Shown in pieces: positions 24,718 to 34,184 of a stretch of DNA of 47,109 bases. The position numbers and the translations under genes are program-made. The notes under the pieces were generated by a model. It was given only the letters and a program-made list of their open reading frames with translations, was not told the DNA's origin and did no database searches. Source of the DNA: an uncultured Acetobacteraceae bacterium (lineage in GTDB: Bacteria > Pseudomonadota > Alphaproteobacteria > Acetobacterales > Acetobacteraceae); contig CALMVO010000113.1 of the NCBI GenBank assembly GCA_937873205.1, positions 1-47,109 on the forward strand. Direction: 5' to 3'. How positions within the stretch are numbered: the stretch's first letter is position 1; each line of letters opens with the position of its first letter.

Positions 24718-26087
24718 GCGAGAATGTGCCCGCCTTCGGCCGCAGGCGCACCGGTGTCGCGTCGCCAGTGCAGGTCGTGCCTCTTCCAGCGCCGGTCGCG
24801 CCTCCGAGCCCACCGAAAGCCCCTGCCTCCCAGCCGTTGATCGAACTCCGTACCTTGTGTCTGAGCCGGCTGGATCCTGCCGCCGTCGCGTCAACTCCGG
24901 CGGATCGGCTCATCCTCGAGGTCGAACGTGTCGTCGCCGACCTCGCGACCGAGAAACGGATCCAGTTGAACGGCCGTGAACAGCGGCAGCTTGCTGGCGA
25001 CCTTGTCAACGACATGATGGGCCTCGGCCCATTGCAGCCCCTTCTCGATGACGACACGGTCGCCGACATCATGGTCAACGGACCAAACAGGGTATTTGTC
25101 GAGAGGTTCGGCAAGATGTCCCTGGCGGCGATCCATTTCCGGGATGCCGCTCATGTCGCCTCGATCTGTCAGCGGATCGCGTCGACCGTCGGTCGACGCA
25201 TCGATGAGTCGAGTCCCATGGTCGATGCACGCCTGCTCGATGGCTCGCGCGTCAATATCGTGTTTCCCCCGCTGGCGCTGGACGGTCCGTACCTGTCAAT
25301 TCGAAAATTCGCCAAGCGAGTCATAGACTTCGATCAGCTGGTGACGAACGGTTCCTGCTCGCGTTCGGTCGCGCGCATACTCGAAATCGCCGGGCGTGCC
25401 AGGCTGAACATCATCATCTCCGGCGGCACCGGCTCGGGCAAGACGACGCTGATGAACGCGATGTCGCGGACGATCGATCCAGGCGAACGGATTGTCACCA
25501 TCGAGGATGCCGCCGAGCTTCAACTGCAACAGCCTCACGTCGTGCGTCTGGAGACCCGTCCGGCGAGTCTTGAAGGCAAGGGCGAGATCACGCAGCGGGA
25601 TTTGGTTCGCAACGCGCTCCGGATGCGCCCGGATCGGGTCATCATAGGAGAGGTTCGGAGCTCCGAGGCCTTTGACATGCTCCAGGCAATGAATACTGGC
25701 CATGACGGAAGCATGTCGACCATCCACGCGAACACGACGCGCGACGCCCTGATCCGTATCGAGAACATGGTGCAGATGGGGAACATGGGTCTGCCCCCGC
25801 GCGCCATCCGGACACAGATGGTCGGCGCGATTGATCTGATCGTTCAGGTCGAGCGGCAGCGAGATGGCGGACGGCGTATTACCCAGGTGAGCGATGTCGG
25901 CGGCTTGGAAGGAGACGTGGTCATCATGAATGACGTCTTCCAGCTCGAGATCGAGGGCGAGTCGACCGATGGCAGGATAATCAGCCACTATCGGACCAGC
26001 CGCGCACGTCCGAGCTTCCACGACCGTCTGAACTATTTTCAGCTTGACCGAGCCTGGGTCGCGGCGTTGGAGGACGCTGAGCGATGA
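24714..26087 (+). CDS. cpaF: Tad secretion ATPase CpaF/TadA
   Basis: The 457-residue type II/IV secretion ATPase has an N-terminal helical domain (residues about 40–200, with GLGPLQPLLDDDTVADIMVN). The ATPase core has Walker A ISGGTGSGKTTLMNAM near 234–249, the Asp box VTIEDAAELQL, Walker B RMRPDRVIIGEVRSSEAFDM, and the His box GHDGSMSTIHANT. It powers extension and probably retraction of the Flp pilus. The start overlaps cpaE (ATGA) and the stop overlaps tadB. Confidence 0.95.
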   Translation: MSENVPAFGRRRTGVASPVQVVPLPAPVAPPSPPKAPASQPLIELRTLCLSRLDPAAVASTPADRLILEVERVVADLATEKRIQLNGREQRQLAGDLVNDMMGLGPLQPLLDDDTVADIMVNGPNRVFVERFGKMSLAAIHFRDAAHVASICQRIASTVGRRIDESSPMVDARLLDGSRVNIVFPPLALDGPYLSIRKFAKRVIDFDQLVTNGSCSRSVARILEIAGRARLNIIISGGTGSGKTTLMNAMSRTIDPGERIVTIEDAAELQLQQPHVVRLETRPASLEGKGEITQRDLVRNALRMRPDRVIIGEVRSSEAFDMLQAMNTGHDGSMSTIHANTTRDALIRIENMVQMGNMGLPPRAIRTQMVGAIDLIVQVERQRDGGRRITQVSDVGGLEGDVVIMNDVFQLEIEGESTDGRIISHYRTSRARPSFHDRLNYFQLDRAWVAALEDAER

Positions 26088-27046
26088 CGGGAAGAGGCAT
26101 GTACCTCCTTCTCGCGGCGATCGGCTTCTGCTTCATCGTCACGACTTGCATCGCGCTCGTCTTGATGACGATGAAGCAATCCAAACGCCTCAACATCAGG
26201 GTCGAGCAGGTCGTTCGTCCTCATGCGCAGGTTCGTTCCGAAAACTCAACTGGTCTGATCAGCCTAGCCACCCCGACGAGTTCCAGGTTCGGCCGCCATA
26301 TGGCCCGGTGGCTTCTCTACGATCCAATAAAGCGCGATCGCTATCCGATACCGTTTCCGCTAGTGATCCTGCTGAGTCTATGCGTCGGCGGTGCGGCCTT
26401 TACTGTTTTTCGGCTTGTCTTTCATCCCTTAGCATGGCCCGTGGCCTTGATCCTGACCGTTTTTACGTGTCGCATGATCTATGGCTGGTTCGACCAGAGG
26501 ATCAAGCGCGTACTCTTCGACCAATTTCCGGATGCGCTTGGCATGATCGTCCGCGCGGTCAGGGTTGGTGTGCCGGTCTCGGAATCAATCGGGATCGTCG
26601 CATTGGAGTCGTCGAACCCAACCGCCCAGGAGTTTGGTCGGGTGGCGGAGCAGGTTTCCATTGGCGGGACCCTTGAAGAGGCTCTCCGAACCATGGCGGA
26701 GCGCAACTCGCTTCCCGAGTACAGCTTTTTTGCCGTCACGCTGTCGCTCCAGAGCCAGACCGGCGGCGGTCTGACGGAGACGCTTGAGAATCTCGCCGAT
26801 ACTGTCAGAAAGCGTGCCGCAGCGCGAGAACGGGGGAGCGCGCTAGCATCGGAAGCCAAGATGAGCATGTACATCCTTGCCGCCCTGCCGCCCTGCGCCG
26901 GCGCCCTCATGCTTTTAGTCAATCCGTCCTACATCATGGTGCTTTTCGATAAGCAGGCGGGGGAGCGGATCGTGGCTGTTGCTTGCCTGTTCTGGTGCTT
27001 TGGCATGGTGTCGATGCGTACCTTGATCCGCAAGAGCCTGTCATGA
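26084..27046 (+). CDS. tadB: Inner-membrane platform protein TadB
   Basis: The 320-residue protein has a first helix at about 7–27, two more at about 92–130, and a GspF/T2SSF domain (about 150–280). This domain has FDQFPDALGMIVRAVRVGVP, VSIGGTLEEALRTMAERNSL and TGGGLTETLENLADTVRKRA. The last two helices are near 265–315. TadB and TadC form the platform on which the CpaF ATPase acts. Base composition here is visibly poorer in G+C than outside the Tad block. The start overlaps cpaF as ATGA; the stop overlaps tadC. Confidence 0.93.
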   Translation: MTGRGMYLLLAAIGFCFIVTTCIALVLMTMKQSKRLNIRVEQVVRPHAQVRSENSTGLISLATPTSSRFGRHMARWLLYDPIKRDRYPIPFPLVILLSLCVGGAAFTVFRLVFHPLAWPVALILTVFTCRMIYGWFDQRIKRVLFDQFPDALGMIVRAVRVGVPVSESIGIVALESSNPTAQEFGRVAEQVSIGGTLEEALRTMAERNSLPEYSFFAVTLSLQSQTGGGLTETLENLADTVRKRAAARERGSALASEAKMSMYILAALPPCAGALMLLVNPSYIMVLFDKQAGERIVAVACLFWCFGMVSMRTLIRKSLS

Positions 27047-27975
27047 TGCGGCTGGCTCTGATCTCTCTCGCGATGTGTTTTCTGCTGGGGATAACGGTTG
27101 GAAGTCTGGCCTATTTGGACTTTATAACGAAGCGGGACAGGTTTGCCGCGCGGGTGAGATGGGTACGACAGAACGAGGAGCTTGATCTGGAGGCGATCGG
27201 CGGCCGAGGTTTGCGGGGCTTACGGCTTCTGATTCAGATCGGCAACGTCTTTGCTCGAAGCGGTCTGCTATCGGCGAAGACGTTGTCCGAACTCGACAGA
27301 ACCCTCCAATCCTCTGGTTTCCGCGGAGGCAATACGCTGGCACTCTTCATCGGGTGCAAGGTTGCCCTGCTGCTTTTCCTGCCATTGACGATCTTCTTCA
27401 TTCTCCAGCACGTCTCCCTGTCGCCCCACATGCATTATCTGTCTCTCGGCCTTGGCGCCGTTGCCGGTCTTCTTCTTCCGGATACTTGGGTCAAGCGACG
27501 GCGGGGCAAGTATCTGAAGAGGCTTGAGCGAGGGCTTCCGGATGCGCTGGATATGCTGGTGATCTGCACTGAGTCGGGCCTGGGTCTCGAGGCGGCGGTC
27601 GAGCGTGTCGGTCTTGAGATGCGGGCATCTCACCCGGAAGTCAGCCGAGAACTGATCATCACCGCTCACGAGCTCCGAATAGCCTCTGATCGAAAACAGG
27701 CTCTCAGCGGGATGGCGGTCCGAACGGGTTTACAGTCTGTTAAACGTTTGGGCGCTACTCTCATCCAGACGATGCAATATGGAACGCCGCTCAGCCAAGC
27801 CCTCCGAACGCTTTCCACGGAAATGAGACAGGAGATACTTCTTCGTTTCGAGGCCAACGCGGCAAGATTGCCCGTCCTCCTGACGTTGCCAATGATACTG
27901 TTCATACTCCCGACGCTGTTCATGATTGTCGGGGGTCCTGCCGCCCTTACCCTTTCAACAATATTCACGCACTAG
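27043..27975 (+). CDS. tadC: Inner-membrane platform protein TadC
   Basis: The 310-residue partner of TadB has an N-terminal helix (about 3–22), two mid helices (about 100–145) and the T2SSF domain at about 155–280. KRLERGLPDALDMLVICTES starts this domain, then GLEAAVERVG, and LGATLIQTMQYGTPLSQALR follows. A last helix at about 287–305 ends the protein. The ATG at 27043 lies in an ATGATG pair overlapping the tadB stop; the second ATG would remove one residue. It is the second half of the platform pair. Confidence 0.93.
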   Translation: MMRLALISLAMCFLLGITVGSLAYLDFITKRDRFAARVRWVRQNEELDLEAIGGRGLRGLRLLIQIGNVFARSGLLSAKTLSELDRTLQSSGFRGGNTLALFIGCKVALLLFLPLTIFFILQHVSLSPHMHYLSLGLGAVAGLLLPDTWVKRRRGKYLKRLERGLPDALDMLVICTESGLGLEAAVERVGLEMRASHPEVSRELIITAHELRIASDRKQALSGMAVRTGLQSVKRLGATLIQTMQYGTPLSQALRTLSTEMRQEILLRFEANAARLPVLLTLPMILFILPTLFMIVGGPAALTLSTIFTH

Positions 27976-27986
27976 GAAAGACTTCT

Positions 27987-28706
27987 ATGCGAGGATTACC
28001 CATTGCGTTCCTGCTTTTGTGCTCCGCATGCAGTATGGCAGGCGGCGTCGATGACAGCACGCAGCTGAAGATAGCCGATGTCGCGCTGGCCAATGGCGTG
28101 CCAAAAGCCGCCCTTCAGGTGTCGCATGACATCCTGGCGCGCGACCAGAACAACGTGGGTGCCCTTCTGAGGCAGGCCGAGGCTGAGTATCTGCTGGGCG
28201 AGCTGAACCAGGCGGAGGGAAGCTTCAACCGGGTCCTGTCGATCCAGCCCCGGCAGGAGCAGGCCATGCTGGGGCTTGGGCGCGTCTTCCTGAAAAAGGA
28301 CCCGTCGAAGGCGTCCGGCTATCTGGAGCAGGCCGTTGCCGAGGCACCGGACGATATCTCGGCGCTGGTTGATCTCGGAGTCGCTCACGATCTGGTCGGC
28401 GACCATGGGAGGGCCCAAGCGCTTTATCGCGAGGTTCTAGCCCGGCAACCGGACCTCGTGACGGCTGGCACCGACCTCGGGTTGTCACTGGCCCTGGCGG
28501 GCAAGGGTGACGAGGCGGTCGGCTATCTTCAACCCCTCGCGTCGGATGCGGGGGCGTCGAGCCGGATCAAGGATGACCTCGCAATGGCGCTGGTCGTGAC
28601 CGGAAACACCACGGCGGCTGGACGCATCCTCGAAGCCGACATGAAGCCGCAGGATGCCCAGGCGGCGATCAGCGCCTATGGAAGCCTAGGGCATGCGTCG
28701 CCCTAG
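27987..28706 (+). CDS. tadD: TPR lipoprotein TadD
   Basis: The 239-residue protein has a lipobox leader, MRGLPIAFLLLCSACSMAGG (acylated Cys at about 15). About five tetratricopeptide repeats follow: ALQVSHDILARDQNNVGALL, GSFNRVLSIQPRQEQAMLG, GYLEQAVAEAPDDISALVDL, ALYREVLARQPDLVTAGTDL and a last VGYLQPL unit. TadD helps secretin assembly. The gene starts 11 bases after tadC and overlaps the next gene by 14 bases. Confidence 0.92.
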   Translation: MRGLPIAFLLLCSACSMAGGVDDSTQLKIADVALANGVPKAALQVSHDILARDQNNVGALLRQAEAEYLLGELNQAEGSFNRVLSIQPRQEQAMLGLGRVFLKKDPSKASGYLEQAVAEAPDDISALVDLGVAHDLVGDHGRAQALYREVLARQPDLVTAGTDLGLSLALAGKGDEAVGYLQPLASDAGASSRIKDDLAMALVVTGNTTAAGRILEADMKPQDAQAAISAYGSLGHASP

Positions 28707-29214
28707 CGCTCCTCCCCTCGCAAGCATCGGGCGGTCCCACGGCGGTGCGACCGCCGTGGAGTTCGGGCTCGTCGCATTGGGCAGCCTGACGTCCCTGATC
28801 ATGGTGATGGAGCTGTCCTGGCAGGTCGCGACGGGCGCTGCGCTCGACTATGCCGGGAGAGAAGCCAGCAGGTACGCTGTGACAGGGTCCTGCTCTTCTT
28901 CGGGAATCACCGGCTCTACGCCGACCAATCGGAGCGCCCTGATCGCCGCGATCGCAAGCCAGTCGACTGCGGGCTTTCTCAACTCGAACATTCTTGCCGT
29001 TACAGCGTCGGCCTACAGCACCTTCGCCAGCTATCAGAGTTCGACCGGCTCGACTTCCGGAGGTGGCGCTGGCGGAAATACGGTCGCCTACACGCTCAGC
29101 TACAAGCAACCTTATCTCACCGGTCTGGCGCAGTCGATCCTCGGCACGTCGAGCTTCACGCACGTCATCACCATTGTGGTCCAGAATGAGCCCTTCATCA
29201 CAACTTGCTCTTAG
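28693..29214 (+). CDS. TadE/TadF-like pseudopilin (first)
   Basis: The 173-residue protein has a pseudopilin leader ending HGG, then ATAVEFGLVALGSLTSLIMV with the conserved Glu+5 of the mature chain and a long hydrophobic helix. The rest is a Ser/Thr/Gly-rich periplasmic domain with a probable disulfide between the Cys in TGSCSSSG and the C-terminal TTCS. TadE and TadF are minor pseudopilins cut by the CpaA/TadV peptidase. Which of the two this is cannot be told. It overlaps tadD and the next pseudopilin gene by 29 bases. Confidence 0.85.
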   Translation: MRRPSAPPLASIGRSHGGATAVEFGLVALGSLTSLIMVMELSWQVATGAALDYAGREASRYAVTGSCSSSGITGSTPTNRSALIAAIASQSTAGFLNSNILAVTASAYSTFASYQSSTGSTSGGGAGGNTVAYTLSYKQPYLTGLAQSILGTSSFTHVITIVVQNEPFITTCS

Positions 29215-29818
29215 GCGCGGCGTCTCGGGGATCGAGTACGCGCTGGTGACGCCGGTTCTTGCGCTGCTCGCCTTGGCGACGGTCGATCTGGTGACCTACA
29301 TCCGCACCTACTTTCAGCTCGAGCAGGTCACGGCGCAGTTGGGCGAGGTCATCACGCAGTGCCAGGCGCTCGACAGTCCCGGGGACATGAATAGGTTCCA
29401 AGCCGAGGCACAGATTATGGCCGGTAACCTCAACATCACGACGTCGACCGGTGTCGGCTCGTTCATCATAACGGGCATCGTCCCGGGGTCCAGCGGGGCG
29501 GCGGCGACTATCGCCTGGCAATACATGTTCGGTAATTCACTCTACGGCAGCTCGATGTGTGGTTCCTCGACCACGTGCAAGGCCGGTGCGACCGCAACGA
29601 TCCCTGGTTATTTCACCATCCCCTCCGGTCAAGTGCTGATCGCCACCGAGGCGACCGCATCGGTAGAGCCATTCACATTTAGTGCCAAGCTGATGAGCTC
29701 CAGCACTACAATATTGCATTTGAACTCCCTCTTCCTCGTCCGATCGCCCAACACTAATAACCTCAGCAAGGTGACGGTAAACGCCGCCGGCTCGACAACG
29801 CAGGCGTGCGGGTCATGA
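29186..29818 (+). CDS. TadE/TadF-like pseudopilin (second)
   Basis: The 210-residue protein starts MSPSSQLALRRG, then VSGIEYALVTPVLALLALAT with the pseudopilin Glu+5/Tyr and a hydrophobic helix. The long region after it has two Cys in MCGSSTTCKAG that may pair, and a C-terminal CGS. Composition is similar to the first pseudopilin. ATG 29186 lies inside the upstream gene and is chosen because it keeps the whole cleavable leader. The stop overlaps the TadG-like gene as ATGA. Confidence 0.85.
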   Translation: MSPSSQLALRRGVSGIEYALVTPVLALLALATVDLVTYIRTYFQLEQVTAQLGEVITQCQALDSPGDMNRFQAEAQIMAGNLNITTSTGVGSFIITGIVPGSSGAAATIAWQYMFGNSLYGSSMCGSSTTCKAGATATIPGYFTIPSGQVLIATEATASVEPFTFSAKLMSSSTTILHLNSLFLVRSPNTNNLSKVTVNAAGSTTQACGS

Positions 29819-31401
29819 ACCGTCGCGGTTCCGTTGCAATGACCGTCGCGATCTCTATGGTCGTGCTCATCGGCTTTGCAGGCTTTGCCATCGATCTCGA
29901 GCGTCTTTGGGCCCTCAAGTCGCGGCTGCAGACGTCATTGGATGCGGCGGCGTTGCTGGCAGCGCGCGAGATCTCGTCATCCACCATGCAGGCAGACGCG
30001 ACCGCGCTGTTCTGGGCCAACTTCCTTCCGGGCTACAGCGGCAGCGGCAACCAGCCCTTGGGCATCGTCGGTTCGACCAGTGCCACCCTCAGCTTCGCAA
30101 CCGATAGCTCCACCAGCACCGTCACGATTACGGCAACCGCGATCATGCCGGTAACCTTCATCGCGGTTCTTCCCGGCGCCCCTAGCACGCTCTCGGTCAG
30201 CGATCAGGCCAGTGCCGTACCGACCGGCTCCGGGTTGGAGGTGGCGCTCGTGCTGGACAACACCGGCTCCATGAACAAGAACGATGGATCAACCGATGAG
30301 ACGGCTCTACAGGCTGAAAAAAGCGCTGTTAGCGACCTGATGAACATCCTCTACGGCGCCAACAACGACACGGTGACGAACCTATGGGTTTCGGTCGCCC
30401 CTTTCGCGGCGGAGATCAACGTCGGTAACGGCACGATGCAGCAGGGCTGGCTGTCGCCGGCGATGCCGACCACGGCCCAGTACAAGGGCGGGACAGCTCA
30501 GTATTCCTGGGCCGGCTGCGTGATGGCTCGCTGGGCCAACGACGATGACGAAACCGACCTGCCGCCCACGACCAAATCCTTCACGGCGTTCTTCGCCGAC
30601 AATACCTATGATCAATACGGCACTGACAGCGGCTCCAGCGCGACCTGTGCAAGCGGGGCTGCCTACTCGAACTCGATCTGCATGGGCGACAACGATTGGC
30701 AAGCCCCTTCTTCGGTCGATACGGGCAGCAATCCTGCCGTGAAGGGCCACCTGCTCCTGGGCCCCAACCAGGGTTGTCCGGCCGCCATTCTGCCCCTGAC
30801 AGCCAGCAAGAACACCGTCATGACGATGGTGAACGCCTTGACGGCCTCCTATAACGGTACAATCATCGGGCTGGGTATGCAGGCTGGCTGGTTCACTCTC
30901 AGCCCCAACTGGCGCGGGTCGGCGGGGTGGGGCGATTCGGTGCTGCCGCACAACTACATGACGCAGAGCCCGGCACCGTCGCCGCCGATCCAGAAAGTCG
31001 CGATCCTGCTCTCGGACGGCGACAACAATTGGGGTACTGAAACGTCGGTCATGCCTGGTGCCTACGCGTCCAATCCCGCGTCGCTCTACATGTCCTACGA
31101 ACGGTTAAGCGCTACCAACAACGTGCTCAACATCGCCATATCCGGAAACGTGGCCACCACCATAAGCAACGCGAACGCGATGCTCGACACAAGGTGGCAG
31201 GCGGTCTGCACCAACATGAAGAACGCCGGGATCACGATCTTTGTCATCGGACTTGGAGTGTCTGACACGAATGCTCGTACCCAGCTGACCAACTGTGCCA
31301 CAAGCTCATCCGATTATGTGGAAAGCCCGACCGAAAGTACGCTGGCCGCAGCGTTTACCCAGGTCGCCAATAAAATCTCCAATACTCGTCTAACACAGTG
31401 A
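29815..31401 (+). CDS. TadG-like protein with von Willebrand factor A domain
   Basis: The 528-residue protein has an N-terminal TadG segment (MNRRGSVAMTVAISMVVLIG and FAGFAIDLERLWALKSRLQT, then LDAAALLAARE). A von Willebrand A domain follows from about residue 140: LEVALVLDNTGSM gives the metal-ion site (Asp148 and Ser152), VAILLSDGDNNWG is the second site strand, and ITIFVIGLGVSDTN is near the end. A long insertion (about residues 190–360, with several Cys) interrupts the domain. TadG-type proteins act at the end of the Tad locus, perhaps anchoring the pilus. It is the last gene of the block; no terminator hairpin was seen in the 74 bases after it. Confidence 0.88.
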   Translation: MNRRGSVAMTVAISMVVLIGFAGFAIDLERLWALKSRLQTSLDAAALLAAREISSSTMQADATALFWANFLPGYSGSGNQPLGIVGSTSATLSFATDSSTSTVTITATAIMPVTFIAVLPGAPSTLSVSDQASAVPTGSGLEVALVLDNTGSMNKNDGSTDETALQAEKSAVSDLMNILYGANNDTVTNLWVSVAPFAAEINVGNGTMQQGWLSPAMPTTAQYKGGTAQYSWAGCVMARWANDDDETDLPPTTKSFTAFFADNTYDQYGTDSGSSATCASGAAYSNSICMGDNDWQAPSSVDTGSNPAVKGHLLLGPNQGCPAAILPLTASKNTVMTMVNALTASYNGTIIGLGMQAGWFTLSPNWRGSAGWGDSVLPHNYMTQSPAPSPPIQKVAILLSDGDNNWGTETSVMPGAYASNPASLYMSYERLSATNNVLNIAISGNVATTISNANAMLDTRWQAVCTNMKNAGITIFVIGLGVSDTNARTQLTNCATSSSDYVESPTESTLAAAFTQVANKISNTRLTQ

Positions 31402-31475
31402 CTCGTCCAGACTTGAATACATCTTTGCCTCGAGCGCGGATGCCGCCCATTTAACGGCCAGATAAACTTCGTGGG

Positions 31476-34184
31476 TCAGATGTGCGTCAACGTGACGCGG
31501 GTGCCGCCGAGGCCGGCGGCGATATCATCGCGACAGGTGAGCACCAGGATCTGCATGCGGCGCCCGGCATCGGTCAGGATGTCGAACATGCGTTCCATCC
31601 GGGCCGGGTCGGCGAAGGTCAACGCATCGTCCAGCACCAGGAAGGCGGGGCGACCGGAGGCGAGCAGCATGTCGGCGAAGGCGAGCCGTGCCAGGATGGC
31701 GATCTGTTCGCGGGTACCATGCGAGAGCAGGTCGAAGCGCTCGTCATCGGCATCGGTGGCGAATCCGGATGGCTCGGCCGTCGGCCGGGCGAGGGCGGTG
31801 ATCTGGAAGTTCTCGCCCAGCCGCAGTTCCGCGCGCGGGAACAACGCCTGCAAATAGGGACCGATGCGGGTCATCAGGGGGGCGACGGTGCGCTCGCGTG
31901 CCTCGCGGTCGGCCTGCAGCAAGGTGTCGCGCAGCAGGGTCAGGATCGCAGCCTCGCGGGCATGGCCGGCGCGCAGGGCGGCGGCGGCCTCGGCGCGACG
32001 CTGCGCGGCCTCAATCTGCTCGTCGAGGCCGATGCCTGCCTCGGCGGCGATCCCGCTTTCCAGCCGTGCGATCTCCTCGCGGAGCGTGGCGGTGCGGCCC
32101 TGCCGGTTGGCATGCGCCTCTTCCAGCCGCCGGATGCCGGCATCGGCCATTGCCAGGGTGCCGTCGGGTGCTGCGGCGGCAAGGGCGGCCAGCTCGCGGC
32201 GGCGATCGGCAAGCGCATCCGTCGTCCGCTGCAGCCGGGCGGCGAGGTCGGTATCAGGTTCGGCGGCCTCGTTGCGGGCGCGCTCGGTCTGCCGAGCGTC
32301 GCGGATGGTCTCCTGGGCGCTGCGGTCGAGCTCGGCCTGCCGCAAGGTGGCCTCCGCGAGATCGCGATCGGCCTCGGGCGTCAACAGGGCGGTCCGGGCC
32401 AGGCGGACGTCGTCGCGGCAAGCGGCCTCGACGACCAGTGCGCCGGCATGGGTGATGCGTGCGGTGACGGGATCGGCGCTCCCGGTCGCGTCGCCTGCCC
32501 GCATCCGGTCGGGAAGCTCTGCTTCGAGCAGCGCGGTCTGCCGGCGGAGCCCGTCGAGGCCGCCGGTCCGCTGACCGTCGATCGCGGCGTCCAGGGCGCG
32601 TCGAGCGTGGTCAAGACCGGCCGCGACATCGCGGCGGTCCAGATGGGCGCGTTCCGCCTCGGCGACGTCCCGGCAGCCGACCGCCGCCAGCGCGCCCGCC
32701 AGGGCGCGTGCGCTGTCCCGCGCCTCCGCGTGCAACGCCTCCTGATCGCGCGAGGCCGGCACGATGCGCACGGTGCCGAGGCCGGCGACCGACAGGATGG
32801 CGGGCCGGCTCAGGCTGAGACGGTGCGGTCCCGCCGGCAGCAGCGTCGGGGCGCCGTTATCGGGCTGCAGCAGGGCTTCGGCGATCAGGGACAGTTCGAC
32901 CGAGGTGGCCTGCGCCTGCAGTGCCGCCTGATCGGCGCGCGCGGCGCGCGCGGCGGCGTGCAGAGCGTCCAGTCGGGCATCGTCGGCCGGCATGCGGGCC
33001 AGGGTGGCGGTGCGCTCGGCCACCCGGGCAGCGGCGGCCTCGGCGGTCGCCAAGCGAACGCGGACGGCATCGAGCGCCTGCGCCCGCTCGGCGATGTCGA
33101 GGCCGGCGGCGGCGAGGCGAAGCGCGTGTTCGGCCGCGTCCTGGGCCTCGCAGGCGCGATCGAAGTCGCTGCGCCGGCCGGCCAGGGCCTGGCGGGCGGC
33201 GTCGGCGCGCGCGCGGGCATCGGTCTCGACGGCGCTGAGCTCGGCCAGGCGGCGCATGGTGGCGGCGAGCTCGGCGGCGGCGGCGGCGCGACGCGCCTGC
33301 TCGGCGCCTGCATCATCGTGGGCGGTCCCGGCGAGGCGGACGGCATCGTGCGCGGTCTGCAATCGTCCGGCATGGCCGAGCAATGCCTCGCGATGGCGCC
33401 GGGCGGCCAGCAGCTGGGTGACGGCGCGTTCGGCGGCGGCCGGATCCGCTTCGGCGGCCAATTCGCGCCGGCGGCCGAGCAGTGCGGCGAGATCGGCGTC
33501 CAGCGCCTGGCGGCGATCCTGCAGCGTGCGGATCTCGGCCTCTGCGGCATCGTGATCGACAATGGCCGCCTTGTAGCGCTCGCGCGGGTGGCCGCGGGCG
33601 TCGAGCAGCAGGCCGAGCCCGGCCTGCACCGGCTTCAGCAGGCGCGCGACGACGGCGCCACCGGTGACGCTGCCGAGCTCGGCCTCCAGGCATTCGGAGA
33701 GCGTCAGCCTGGCGACGTCGCCGAGGCGGGCCTGGGCCTGGCCGTCGCCCTGCGAGACCAGCAGGGCGGCCCAGATGGTCGCGGCCTCGGCGCCATCCCG
33801 GGTGGCACGGGTCGGCATCGAGACGCCGAGCAGCTGCGCCAGCCGCTCCTCGGCGGCGTCGCCTTCGTAGGCGGTGCCGGCGGAGACCAGCCGGGCGGAG
33901 GCGCGGGACAGGAAGCGCTTCTCGATCCGATGGCTGGCGCCGTCATGCTCGAAATCCAGCGTCACCACAGGCGCCGTGGCGTTACGGTGATGCTGGTGGC
34001 CGCGGACGCCCTCGCCGCGCGAGGTGTGGCGGTCGAACAGCACGGCGCGGAGGGCGGCAAGCAGGGTGGACTTGCCGTGCTCGTTGGGACCGCACAGCAC
34101 GTTGATGCCCGCACCCAGCCCGTCCAGCCGGACGCGGCGGTCGAACTTGCGGAACTGGTCGAGCTCGAGGCTGCGGAGCCTCAT
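31476..34184 (-). CDS. SbcC/Rad50-like AAA ATPase, YhaN type
   Basis: The 902-residue protein starts MRLRSLELDQFRKFDRRVRL, with Walker A CGPNEHGKST at 31–40. Two long Ala/Arg/Glu-rich coiled-coil arms span about 180–760, and the C-terminal ATPase lobe has LSHGTREQIAILARLAFADM (signature) and PAFLVLDDALTFADP (Walker B). No zinc-hook CxxC was found in the middle, which fits YhaN-type proteins and not classical SbcC/Rad50. Its start overlaps the nuclease stop by four bases, so the two should form a DNA-end processing complex in the cytoplasm. The opposite strand is also open over the whole length, but only by base composition. Confidence 0.88.
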   Translation of the reverse strand: MRLRSLELDQFRKFDRRVRLDGLGAGINVLCGPNEHGKSTLLAALRAVLFDRHTSRGEGVRGHQHHRNATAPVVTLDFEHDGASHRIEKRFLSRASARLVSAGTAYEGDAAEERLAQLLGVSMPTRATRDGAEAATIWAALLVSQGDGQAQARLGDVARLTLSECLEAELGSVTGGAVVARLLKPVQAGLGLLLDARGHPRERYKAAIVDHDAAEAEIRTLQDRRQALDADLAALLGRRRELAAEADPAAAERAVTQLLAARRHREALLGHAGRLQTAHDAVRLAGTAHDDAGAEQARRAAAAAELAATMRRLAELSAVETDARARADAARQALAGRRSDFDRACEAQDAAEHALRLAAAGLDIAERAQALDAVRVRLATAEAAAARVAERTATLARMPADDARLDALHAAARAARADQAALQAQATSVELSLIAEALLQPDNGAPTLLPAGPHRLSLSRPAILSVAGLGTVRIVPASRDQEALHAEARDSARALAGALAAVGCRDVAEAERAHLDRRDVAAGLDHARRALDAAIDGQRTGGLDGLRRQTALLEAELPDRMRAGDATGSADPVTARITHAGALVVEAACRDDVRLARTALLTPEADRDLAEATLRQAELDRSAQETIRDARQTERARNEAAEPDTDLAARLQRTTDALADRRRELAALAAAAPDGTLAMADAGIRRLEEAHANRQGRTATLREEIARLESGIAAEAGIGLDEQIEAAQRRAEAAAALRAGHAREAAILTLLRDTLLQADREARERTVAPLMTRIGPYLQALFPRAELRLGENFQITALARPTAEPSGFATDADDERFDLLSHGTREQIAILARLAFADMLLASGRPAFLVLDDALTFADPARMERMFDILTDAGRRMQILVLTCRDDIAAGLGGTRVTLTHI

